The notes under the pieces were generated by a model. The model was given only the letters and a program-made list of their open reading frames with translations. It had not been told where the DNA came from and did no database searches. Shown piece after piece: positions 43,728 through 54,200 of a DNA stretch of 64,000 nt (positions are counted from its first letter, which is position 1; every line of letters begins with the position of its first letter). The stretch lies in contig JAXQJY010000032.1 of the NCBI GenBank assembly GCA_037042185.1, forward strand, positions 496,001 through 560,000, read 5' to 3'. The stretch is from Sordariomycetes sp. S80-01Y. Its lineage: Eukaryota; Ascomycota; Sordariomycetes. The translations under genes were made by a program, and so were the position numbers.

Positions 43728-45175
43728 CTACTGGCTTTCATTCTCATCTTTCCAGAAACTGTCATTCCAGACGTCGTTACCGGCGAGTAGGCCTTCCCGG
43801 GCCTTCTCAATTTTCCTGGTCGTTTCCAGCGTGCAGCACAGCCCGACGTCAAAGTCCTTAAGGTCCTCGTCGCCCATCGTCGCGAGCGCCGCGAGACCCA
43901 GATATGAGTGATACATGTCCGGAGGCGCCCCGGCAACCTTCCCGAAACCACCGATTGCGTGCTGCGTGATGTCGAGGAGGTATCGTCGCGATGGGCCGAT
44001 GCTGACGTCGAATTGAGCACCGAGCATCTGTCCAAGTTAGAGCGTTGCAATGAGTGGGTTTGAAGACTTCGACTGACCTGAAGAGCCCCTGCTACCCACC
44101 AGCAGTAGCAAGTATCCGCCTTCTTGTTGACACGGCCGTTGAATCCAACGTGGGAGCATCCATTCTCCAGACTGAGGGATGCGAGCTGAGCTTCGACAAA
44201 GTTCTCCGAGTCGTCCTCTTCCTCGTCGTTTTCCTCCTCCTCAAGATATGCGAATTGGCGCCCCGCCAGAAACTTAAGTAGCCCATCGTGGTCTGGTATC
44301 CCATCTTGTAATGACTTGCTGCTCGTGGATGATCTTTCCACAAAGGCCAGCGCTGCAACAGAAGTGTAGACGTAGCCAGCTGCCAAGCATTAGTCCTGAA
44401 GTATCATCCGGGGGAGCGACGTACCATGTGACTCGTTCAGGTGTATCTCGGCCAGCCCCCCATCGTAGGTCTGCCCCAGCCTGATGTGCTCGACCATCTT
44501 GACAACGTCGACATCCTCCACCCACTCCTGGTCGCCTTCCTGCACGTCCCCTCTGAGCATCCATCGTATAGCACTTGCGAAATAGCTGTGCCTCGTGTCT
44601 CGGCCACCCACGGCCTCTCCCTCCCAGATGTTCTGCCCAAAGCTGCCGTCATCCCTCTGGAGCCGTCTCACCCAAGCCAACAGCCGCTTCCGCCTCACAC
44701 CCTTGAAGGCCTGGCTGCCGTCACCTTCGGCCGCCACAGCTAGCAGAACCAGCGCAAAGTAGGTAGCCGCGATGTTGGCTTCGCCATTGCGCGCACGCTG
44801 GCCGATGTGAGAATGCGTGGAGCTCCCGCAGAACCCTCCGTCAGGATGCTGAAGACTGAGAACCCAGGTCCGTATACTGGCGCGCAGAGGTGAGGGCATG
44901 GGCATGGAGAGCAGATCGTGGGCGGAAAAGATGAAGCACGCCCACATGAGCCGCGTGGAATCGGCCATGGTGTAGTGTGAGGGGAGGTAGCTGCTGGCGC
45001 ATCGCTTCCAGTACTTCATGTGGCGCTCTTTATCGAGCCGCAGCCCAGGATCCTGAGTTATCATTTTCGATGCTCCAAGTGTCGACACTGTCGACTTAGA
45101 AGTGCAGAATTCAAGAGTAAAGAGTTGAGATGAGGGTTGTTGAGGCTGGAGACTCAGTCTTCCACTTGAAGGCAT
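43728..45175 (-). CDS. cdc43: Geranylgeranyltransferase type I beta subunit (CDC43-like)
   Basis: Three exons join to 450 aa: 44425-45175, 44078-44379 and 43728-44027, with introns of 45 and 50 bp. The protein matches prenyltransferase beta subunits, with internal alpha-toroid repeats (QHPDGGFCGSSTHSH, RRLQRDDGSFGQNIWEG, TYDGGLAEIHLNESHAGYVY). Likely zinc ligands are the Asp and Cys of KKADTCYCWW and the His of MYHSYLGLAAL. In place of the usual LSRRQ segment it has LKFLAGRQ. The subunit pairs with the shared farnesyl/geranylgeranyl alpha subunit to geranylgeranylate CaaL proteins such as Rho1 and Cdc42. An acidic low-complexity insertion (EEEENDEEEDDSEN) lies in exon 2. The first 37 residues before LDKERHMKYWKRC are atypical, so translation may start a little downstream. 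The gene shares a divergent upstream region with ILM1. Confidence 0.9.
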
Positions 45176-45313
45176 TGACGCGCGCGGCAGTAAGGCAACG
45201 CCAAGCCATGATCAAACGCCACGCGAGACCCCTGCCAAGCCACAGCAACCCAGGCTCCAAGTTCCCTGCCTCAACTTTCAGTGCGCATGTGACGTCTACC
45301 TCAGTCTACCTGA

Positions 45314-45343
45314 CCTTACCTTACCTTACCTTACCTTACCTTA
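45314..45343. repeat. CCTTA pentanucleotide tandem repeat
   Basis: Six perfect CCTTA units in the 415 bp between the divergent CDC43-like and ILM1 genes. This pyrimidine-rich tract could be a promoter element or 5' leader sequence for ILM1. Confidence 0.8.
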
Positions 45344-45590
45344 CTTCGTACCCAACAGCCCAACAACCGTCCACCCTCCCGCACCTCCGACCGTCGCCGT
45401 CGTCGAGGCACCCCTTCGATCTGAATGCTGCGCGACCCATAGCTGCCTCTCCCACGTCTTCCGGCCAACTTCCCATCGTCGCAGCACACGACGCGCGAAC
45501 CGCCCCTCCCTCGAACTGCGACAACCTCCCGAGTCCACACAACACCACACCACACACAACAAAGCACCGCACTTCGCAGCAGCAGCAGCC

Positions 45591-46229
45591 ATGGCGCTCA
45601 TCTCGTCCACCACCATCGTCACCTCGGTCTCGCTCCTGCACCTCACGCTCGCCTACTTCTTCCTCACCAACCCGCGCGCCATCTACGACCAGGTCCTGGT
45701 ATGGGTGCTCGGTGAGAGCATGGGCATGCCCCTCGCGCGCAGCTTCGAGTCCCAGAACCCGACGCTGGGGCTGCTGTCGGCGGTCCTCTTCATGGTTGGA
45801 CTCAGCGATCTGGTCTCGCTGAGCATGCCTGAGGAGGTCTGCTTGCTGTATTACTGGGGTTCGCAAGGTTCGTCGCCCTCCCCTCCCTAGCCCGCAGCTC
45901 TTGTGCTCTGTAGCTAACGCCAGACAGCTCCTCTGCGCGCCTTCTTCTCCTTCTTCCTCGTTCTCTACACCTTCCTCGCCGGCCCGGGCTCGCCCTTCTA
46001 CTCCTTCGCCTCGTCGCAGTCGCACTTCGCCCACCCGTCGGCCCACAACCCGAACTACACCCCCAGCACCTGGGGCGGCGACATGCTGAAGAACCGCGTC
46101 TGCTTCACCTTCTTCTTCTTGGAGATGGTCAGCTGGTTCTGGGTCTGGGTGACGCTGAGGGAGGAGAGGTACGAGCTCGTCATGAGGATGAGGAAGGAGG
46201 AAGAGAAGGAGAAGAAGAGACGTATGTAA
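45591..46229 (+). CDS. ilm1: ILM1 family membrane protein
   Basis: Two exons, 45591-45867 and 45928-46229, give 192 aa. The 60 bp intron has a TAGCTAAC branch. The protein matches the fungal Ilm1 family (increased loss of mitochondrial DNA 1): an N-terminal helix with HLTLAYFFLTNPRAIYDQVLV, ESMGMPL, then a second helix (LGLLSAVLFMVGLSDLVSL). Across the intron come LRAFFSFFLVLYTFLAGPGSP and a fourth helix (FFFLEMVSWFWVWVTL), ending in a lysine/arginine-rich tail with KKRR, possibly an ER-retention type signal. In yeast it is an ER membrane protein required for mitochondrial DNA maintenance by an unclear route. Four helices and the length fit the family. Confidence 0.88.
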
Positions 46230-46712
46230 GCGAGGGGCGAAGAGATACGAAGGTCTTGTGGCGGTATAGAACTGCTGCACGATTACACGCAGGCCGTGCT
46301 TATCACTTGGTTGGTGTACCTAGATTGATCGAACCTTGGGTAGACGGGATGTACGTTACGAGTAGTAGGTTAACGCATGCAATGACCACTGGGCCGTCCA
46401 CGCGACAGGTCCAGCATCTCTCCATCCCGCCATCGTTTCAAAACACTCCGCAGCGCCAGTTTTGTTGTGTATACATTGAACAGACAAGAGAATAAGTGGT
46501 ATCAAAAGAAGCGTCTACGGAGAAGTGAATATAACCCCCCGAAATACATGCGCCCATCAGCGGCACATACTCTCCGGCTGTATGCGCTCAGCGGCGCCAA
46601 GATGCTCTGTACTAGTAGTAATAGCTATATGCCAAGAACATGAACGCTTCCAATATGTCGTGAGTTCATACATGAGATGCAGCTGCGGTCGACCTGCGAG
46701 CACTCGTTGCAC
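46230..46712. other. Convergent 3' flanks
   Basis: 483 bp between the convergent ILM1 and kinase genes. It holds probable 3' UTRs of both; no gene is seen. Confidence 0.5.
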
Positions 46713-49496
46713 TCAGGTGGCGATTTCCTTGGGCGCATCGTCTTTGCCGGCCGGAGGGTCTGCGGCGGGAGCAAACGTCTTCTGCTCTGGTGTCGGAGTG
46801 GTGGCATCTCCGGTCGGAGTCGGCTCTTCGCTCTCTATGATTTGCTCCTCCACGGTCTCCCCTGGCCCGGTGACCACGGGTGTGAATCCGTCAACCTCTT
46901 CGATCGCTTCCTCCTCCGCGACATGATCCTCGTCTTCCTCCTGGATCGTAATCTCGCCAGAGCGGCGCCCCAAGGCTGACCCGCTCGCGCTACGGGAATG
47001 GCCGCCCGGGGCGTGGCTTCTTGTGGCACCCCCAGCTCCAGCGCCGAAGTTCAGAGTCGGGCCTTTGAAGAGAGACTTCTTCCGCTTGGCGAAGAGGACG
47101 CCGGAGGCGAACGGGTTTGGCGAGCCGGGCGCAGCTTGGTCGTGGGAGGGCATGCCTTCGTTGTACAAGCTGAGCGCAGGCGGCGCGGCACGGACGAGCC
47201 GGATGTTGGAGGGGAACGAGGTAGTCGTTGGTGTAGCGGGGAGCACCTTCACAGAGTGATGTGGCGATGGGCCTCGATGATGGGGCGTCTTGGAGGTCGA
47301 GACTGAGCCCGCGGAGCTGGTAGAGGAAGCTTTGGAGTGCGAGTGCCGATGACGATGCATGGAACGGACGGACGAGACTGAGGAAGATGTTGACTTGCGT
47401 CCGCGGAGACCGGCAGAGGAGCGACGGATGGTTGATCGAGGCGTCAACGGTGATGGGGAAAGAGACTGTCGCTTATAGGACTGAGACGTCGTGATCCGTG
47501 AAGGCGCTTGGGCGTAGTATTGCTGAGGCTGCCTGAGCCTATTGCTTGCTGATGAAGGTGTTCTCGAAGTTTGTGAAGTCGACGGCCCAGGGTGCGCGCT
47601 CGGTTTAGTGGCATGACCGTTCGCTACCATGCCTTTCGGAAGCGACACAGTGTTCTGTGCCCTGGGAGAGCTGGAAGCAGGGTTTGTCTGCGGCCTGGGG
47701 GTGACGTCCTTGCCATCTTTGCCTCCTGTGCTGCCTTCCTTCTTGTGCAGATCCGGCGTGCTGCGGCTCGATTTCCGTTCATGCCATCGCCGTCGTTTCG
47801 TGGTGTTCTCGAAGATCCAGTGTGTCCAGTTCTTCCAGTGAGCGATGATGGCCTGGCTAGGTTTCCTCTTCGTTTTCTGGCCCCCTTGGTCTTGGTGAGA
47901 GTGCTGCTGTTGGTCCCCATTGGCGTGACCTAGTGCTTCAGAGGTCGTGACAAGATGCAACGTCGATCCGCGGGATCTAGCACTCCGGATGACGCCCTCT
48001 TTCGGTGGAGGAACGGGTCGCCGGTGGCGCGACGTTGAAACCGACCGTATCGAGTCTTTGTCGATCGGTGTGGGCGGAATCTCATCTGGACTTGCCGGGC
48101 CGTTGTCCAGGCGAGACAGTTCTTGAAGGTTGAAGTCGGCGTAGTAGTGCGCACTTCTACGTGCACTACGTCCGCGACTCCTGGTACTGATGAATTGCCT
48201 CGTCAAACCTCCCTCTTCGTCCACGTCTTGCAATGACGGTGCCATTCGCTCCAGTCTACTGGAGGCAGCGGACACGCGACGCAAGCTTTTGTTCTCAGCC
48301 TCTCGCTCTTTGCGTTTGCGCTCTCTCCGCAACATCTTGCGCTGTTCCTTCTCCAGGAGTAACGTCCACCATCCTGCCAGCGCATCGCATTTTTGGGCTA
48401 GGACGCTTTCTATTATCGAGTCAATGTCTACCCCTGCGGCCTTCATGCGATGGAGACAGTCTTTCTCGAGCACTGTGGCGAAGGGCGCCTGGGGTGTTAT
48501 GTCGAGGATGGCCTGTTGGGCGACCGCATGCTCGGCGATGAATGGATGTGCGAGGATGTCCGGGAGGCTGGGTCGAGGGAAAGGTCGCTTGGACAGCAGC
48601 AGCTTGAGCAGCGAGACAGCGTCGTCGGGCAGGTGGCTGGGGAACTTGGGATCCTCGGACAGGATCTTGTTGCGGGTGACGGTGTCGTCGTCATCGTCGA
48701 ACGGCAGCTCTCCGCAGAGCAGGGCATACAAGATGATGCCCAAGCTCCAAACGTCCACCTTTTCGCCCGCGTATTTCTCGCCTTTGAGCATCTCCGGCGC
48801 AGCGTAGCATATCGTCCCGCAGAACGTCTGGAGATGGTTCGTCCTCCCCTCGTATTCTCTCGTGAAGCCGAAATCAACGAGCTTGACGTTTTCGTTCTTG
48901 TCGAAGAGGATGTTCTCCAGCTTGAGATCGCGGTGAACGCATGATTGCTTGTGAACGTACGCGACGGCGCCGACGAGCTGGGCGAAGATCTTTTGGACTT
49001 TGGGAGCAGGTAGGGGGCCGTGTTCGAGGAGGTAGTTGTAGAGCTCGTCGCCTAGGAATGTCAGTCACGTCTTTTGCAGAAAGGTTAGGGGCCATGGCAA
49101 ACCTGGACAGTATTCCAAGACTAGCCACACCAGGTTCTCCGTGACTATGACCTCGTACAGTCGGGCAATGTGAGGGTGGACGAATTGGCGGTGGTGATGG
49201 ATCTCGCGCGCCAGGTTGGAGTCGTCCTTTTTGGCCGACTTGAGCACAACCTTGGATCCATTGGTGAGCTTGTGAGTTGCCAGGTAGACCTTGCCGAAGG
49301 AGCCTTTGCCGATCAAGCGGCCGAGCGTGTAGTTGCCGACCGACTTGAGGTCCTTGTTGGAGAATTCGTCCAGCAGCGCTTGGTACGAGTTAGCAAGCTA
49401 GAGGTGTCAGCTCGACCTTTTCCGTCAGGGGGCCAAATGTCTGTCTACCTTGGCCTTTCGTCCATGCGCCTCCGCCTTCCCCCTTGCCGCCTGCAT
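46713..49496 (-). CDS. CAMK-like Ser/Thr protein kinase with long disordered tail
   Basis: Three exons join to 893 aa: 49449-49496, 49103-49397 and 46713-49051, with 51 bp introns. The kinase domain spans about residues 35-290. It carries the glycine loop LIGKGSFGKVYLA, Lys in KVVLKSAKK, catalytic HRDLKLEN, the DFG-type VDFGFTREYEG, an activation segment with TFCGTICYAAPEML, and DVWSLGIILYALL. It resembles the AMPK-related/CAMKL group; fungal relatives include Kin4/Ppk-type kinases, but I cannot assign one. The C-terminal 600 residues are low-complexity, Ser/Arg/Pro-rich and full of phosphorylatable basic motifs. They include a coiled basic segment (KEQRKMLRRERKRKEREAE) just after the kinase domain. 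It is probably a regulator of polarity, the cell cycle or nutrient response. Confidence 0.88.
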
Positions 49497-51286
49497 CCCT
49501 CCGCGCCGACGTCGTGATGACTGCAGCGGCGCACCAGGATGCGATTATGAGGACGTCGTCGGAGATCGTGGGGCGTATTTCTCGGGCTTGTTTCGTGCCA
49601 GCTCGAGTGCTGACCCGGGTGTCTCAATTGGGCGCGGTAGCGTTCGCGTGAGGCTTGGTTCTTGGTTCTTGGTCGTTCGCAAATGTCAGGCTCAATTGGC
49701 CAGCAAAGAAAAGGATCGCGACAAGGATTGGCAGAGGACTCGAATTAGGGGCGGTGTTGGTCGAGACAAAGGCGCCATTGAGGTGGAAATCGGCGCGCGC
49801 AATTCAAAGTTGGAATACAGAGAACAGAAAAGGCAGCCCAGGAAAAAGCAGAAGTCAATGGGGAAGATGGTCGTCGATGTCAAAATCCCAGCATCACATC
49901 AGGTTTGACCGTGACCTGACCTTGAACCACTGGCAATCCCCGGACAAAGGTTGCGGTGTCGAGGTGCCGGCGGCCATGATTGGTGCCATGCGGCCTACGG
50001 TGGACTTCGGCGGGACATTCTAGGGGCCGCTGTGGCGCCACACTTCCATCCCCGAGCCGTTGGCCACGGGTTGGCCACGGGAAGGAACGTTTCAGCGCTG
50101 CAGCTTATTTCCGCCGCCTCCAACTTGAAGCCGGAGCTCGATTTGATCAGAGCAATTGCTGAGGTATATCACCTAGTATTACTATCTGCTATACTTAAGT
50201 AATAGCACTGGAATAGGTAACGGATCATAATCTGAGTCACAGAGAGAGTTACCTGTCGACATCCGAGACGCCTGACGTGCAGCTCGCCGTCCGAGACAGA
50301 GGCACAGGACCCCCGCTAAACAAGGACCGTGACGGCTCCATCTCTCTATCCCGTACGACGTGCCACCCACGGCGCGCGAATATCTCAGAGGCGCTCTCGT
50401 GCGCCGTCCCTCAGTCAACGTACTCAGAGATCAACAGAAATTCATTCGTATCAAGAGGAGAGCGTCTGCACCAATCTTTTCTGTGCATCTATGTCTCGCA
50501 CCAACGAACGTATCCCGCCCCTAGACTAGCTGCCTGCATGGCTACGGGGGTGGCGAGTGGTTGTGGCTGGTGCCTTGCCCATCCTTGAAAGCGATCCGTT
50601 TCGAAACAGAGCGCGACGAATACCTAAAGAGAGACGTTTGTTGTCAAACGTATAATATTCGAGCCCTGCAATTCTGTTTGTCGATTTCTGTTTTTAAGTT
50701 CGCCCTGGGAGCTGTGTGTGTTGATGCTGTACCAGTACGCGGTAGGGCGGGGTCTATGTATACAACTCCAAGCAGCACTCCTGGCAACCCGATGTACGGT
50801 TCATTTACTGCGAAGCCATGGGATGATATCAGCCAAACAATTTTGAGTGCAACCGTATGCAATACCGTCCATCGCTAGCATGTGGATGTCGTAATCCGCC
50901 AAAAGCCTTGTACGTGGACTGCTCTCAGCACCCCAGCCGCAGGGTAGTCACAGCAGCCGCAAAAAGGGGTAAAGTTACGGCTTGACACTCCGCTACCATC
51001 CAAAATACCAAGGTACTAGATTCTGTGGTCGCTGAGAACATCGTGGCACCGAGGAAGACGCAGAATAGAAGAGCGTCGAAAAGGTGTTATACAAGTACTG
51101 CTCTAGCATGATATGCCCTTCTATGGTCGCTCCCAAGCATCTGTCCGAAAAACCCAACAAGATAGCCAAAACTCCGTAGGGCCCGCAGCCCGATGCTTGT
51201 AACCCAGTATCCTGCCAGTTGTTTTACAAAGAAAGCACATTCGTGAACTCCTGTCGATGCATGCCAGGCGACCGAACTGGTCCTTC
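49497..51286. other. Gene-free interval upstream of the kinase gene
   Basis: About 1.8 kb. The first few hundred bases are the kinase promoter/leader and the last few hundred the 3' flank of SWR1. Overlapping short frames at 49450-50588 look random. No RNA gene or transposon is seen. Confidence 0.5.
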
Positions 51287-54200
51287 TCATCGCTTCCTCG
51301 TGTCTTTGCCCTTCTTCTTCCCCTTCTTCTTGTCCTTGGGCAGCTCCAGTTTCGTCCCTTTGAGAAACTCGCCCATCAAGTCGAGCATGTAATCATCCAC
51401 GGTGCGCATCTTGCCGCCCCAGGGGTTGTACTCAACAATCTCGTCTATCTCCGCATTCAACGCTGCGGCATCGTCCAACACACCACCTTCGAGCACCGAT
51501 TTCGCTGCTGGAGTTCCGTGGCGTGCTGTCGAGGAGCCAGAGGCGGGGTTGCTTGGCTTGTCTGTGAAGTCTGCGTCGTCGGCTTGAATCTCCTTCTCGG
51601 CGGCACGGGCCGCGGTCACGTCCTCCCGATCCTCGGCCTGTTCCAGCGCACGCCCAACTGTGCGTTGACTGCCATTGTCGTCTGCGCCACCCCCAAGAAC
51701 GCGATCTAGGGCGGCGTCGGCGGCCGAGACCCCTTCGCTCGTAAAGTCCACCTTGTCTTGCAACACATCTCGCACGGATACCTTATTGAAGGTGTCAGTT
51801 GTGAATTCACCCTCTTGAATGACAACATCGTCAAGCATCTGCTTCTGAGACGCTTTCCTCAAGATGTTGGCTTCGATCGTGTGCTCGCTGACGAGGCGGT
51901 AAATGTGGACATCTCGAGTCTGGCCGATGCGGTGGCATCGATCCTGGCATTGTTTGTCCATTGCGGGGTTCCAGTCTTGGTCGTAAAAGATGACGGTGTC
52001 GGCACCAGTCAGGTTGATCCCGAGTCCTCCCGATCGAGTGGATAGGATGAAGCAGAGAATGCGAGGATCGTTGTTGAATCGGTCAGTTAGGATCTGCCGC
52101 TGCTCTACCTTGGTCGCGCCATCGAGCCGCAGGTACTTGTGCCCATGAATGTTGAGGAATTGTTCGAGTATGTCCAAGACCTTGGTCATCTGGGTGAAGA
52201 TAAGGGCACGGTGACCCCCGGCTTGTAGCTTCCTCAGCAGGCGGTCAAGCACTTGGAGTTTGCCACAATCATATTGGAGGAGCCTTTTATCGGGGAACTG
52301 GATGCTGAGACGCATGCGTGCCTCGTGCCACGGATCCTCAGGAGGTTGCTTCGGCATCCAAGGCGTCCAGCTCACCGGCTTGGACAGCCGGAGGTCCGCG
52401 TCGGTGAAAGCCTCGGTGGCCTCTCGACCAAGCACAAGTTGATCGAGATCTCGAGTCACAACCGCAGGGGTTACACAAGAGAACTTCTCTATGGTGGTCT
52501 TCAAACTATCGGCTCTTTGGTTCGTCGATTTGACCATGGTGCGCACGAAGTGAGAATCTTCCTCAAACCACGCCATAATCTTGCGGGGCACCTTTGTCTT
52601 CGGCTTGGACGGACGCTGATCAGTACCGATAGTAAGCAGTTCGATCAGGTTCCGACCGTAGATTGGTCGCTGTTGACGGCGCAAGGCGTTGACGTAGTGA
52701 GCATGCTGAAGCTCTTCAAAGCGACCCCACCGGCCCTGCTTCTCAAGGAAGGCAATATTGGACTTGACAGTTGTCGGATCCAAAGGTGCAGCAGCGTGTT
52801 GAGCCCGAGCCCTTTGCGCTTCCCTCAGATCGCCCAGTATCTTATTCGAACTCAGTTGAAAGACGCGCTGCGCGGCGCTGGTCGTCAGGTGCTCATGCTG
52901 CGTGGGCACTAGATTCACGAAGCCTAAGCTGACCTTGTCCATAAGCGATTCGGGGAAAAGTCGACGATGGACTGTGCGATCAGTGTGCGCGTATTCGGCC
53001 GTCACAGACTTTGGCATGCGGAACGATGTTGTGATCTGGCGATCCACGAACAAGTCCGGATGGTTGCAGACCTTACGCAACTGCATCAGACAATTTATGA
53101 TGGACATGTAATTGCCAGAAGCCAATGTGTTGCGAGTATCTGCGCGAGCGAGGAACCCATCATACAGCTCCCTTTGCCGTTTCGATAGACGACAGAATTC
53201 AACATGCTCGTACTTGCCAGGCATCTGTTTCTCAACGTCGGATTTGAGACGGCGAAGCAAATATGGGCGAAGGACTTTGTGGAGTTTTGAAATGATTGCT
53301 CTGGCCTCATCGTCCATCTGCTCGCGGCCGTTCTCAAGGATTTGGGATTCGGGCTTTGAGAACCAGTCGTGGAATTCCTGCAGATCTGCGAAGCCTCCAA
53401 CGCCATTCTGAGCAGGCATTAGAAAGAAGAGCAGCGACCATAGCTCGGTCAAGTTGTTCTGCAGGGGGGTGCCAGTGAGCAGCAGTCGAGCCTGGGTATT
53501 GAAGCCAAGTAGCGTCTGCCACCGCTGGGATTTGAAATTCTTGATGTTGTGAGCTTCATCAAGTATCAGGTAATGCCAACGCCGGCGCTTGAAGACCTGC
53601 TGATCCTGAAGCACGAGCTGGTACGATGTGATGCATACGTTCCAGACGTCGTCATTATTCCACCCCTGACGCTTGCGTTTTCGTTCTTCTTGGGATCCGT
53701 AATAAGCCAGGATCTTGAATCCCGGGCACCACTTCTTGAACTCCATCTCCCAGTTGAGCATGACGCTTGTGGGCACGACTACCAGATGCGGCCCCCACAC
53801 CTCGTGGTTGCATGCCAGGTGTGCTAGAAGGGCGATCGTTTGAATCGTCTTCCCGAGACCCATTTCGTCGGCCAAAATACCATTGGTTGAGTTGGCGTAG
53901 AGGCCCGCAAGCCATTCGAGCCCATCATGCTGATATCCACGTAAGGTGCCGCGCAGTAGAAAGGGAATATCAATCTTGCGCGAATCAGAGGTGGGTGTCG
54001 TCTTCCTACTGATCTCTTGATTCGCAGGAACAAGGTCTGTGGAAACAGCTTCGGCAACGTCATCACAATCCTTGGGCTGTTCGTTCGCTTCTCGAGGCTT
54101 CGATTCCTGTATCGGCTTCTCGGAGACAGGCGACAAGGGAGCATCGCCAGACTGACGGTCGTTGCCGAGAGTGGTCGGGGCAGTGTAAGATGCCCCTTGT

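Noticed and set aside
45336-46280. 314-codon minus-strand frame over ILM1
   Set aside because: It spans the ILM1 exons, intron and leader and is Arg/Glu/Gly-rich low complexity. The sense strand encodes a recognisable family with proper splice sites.
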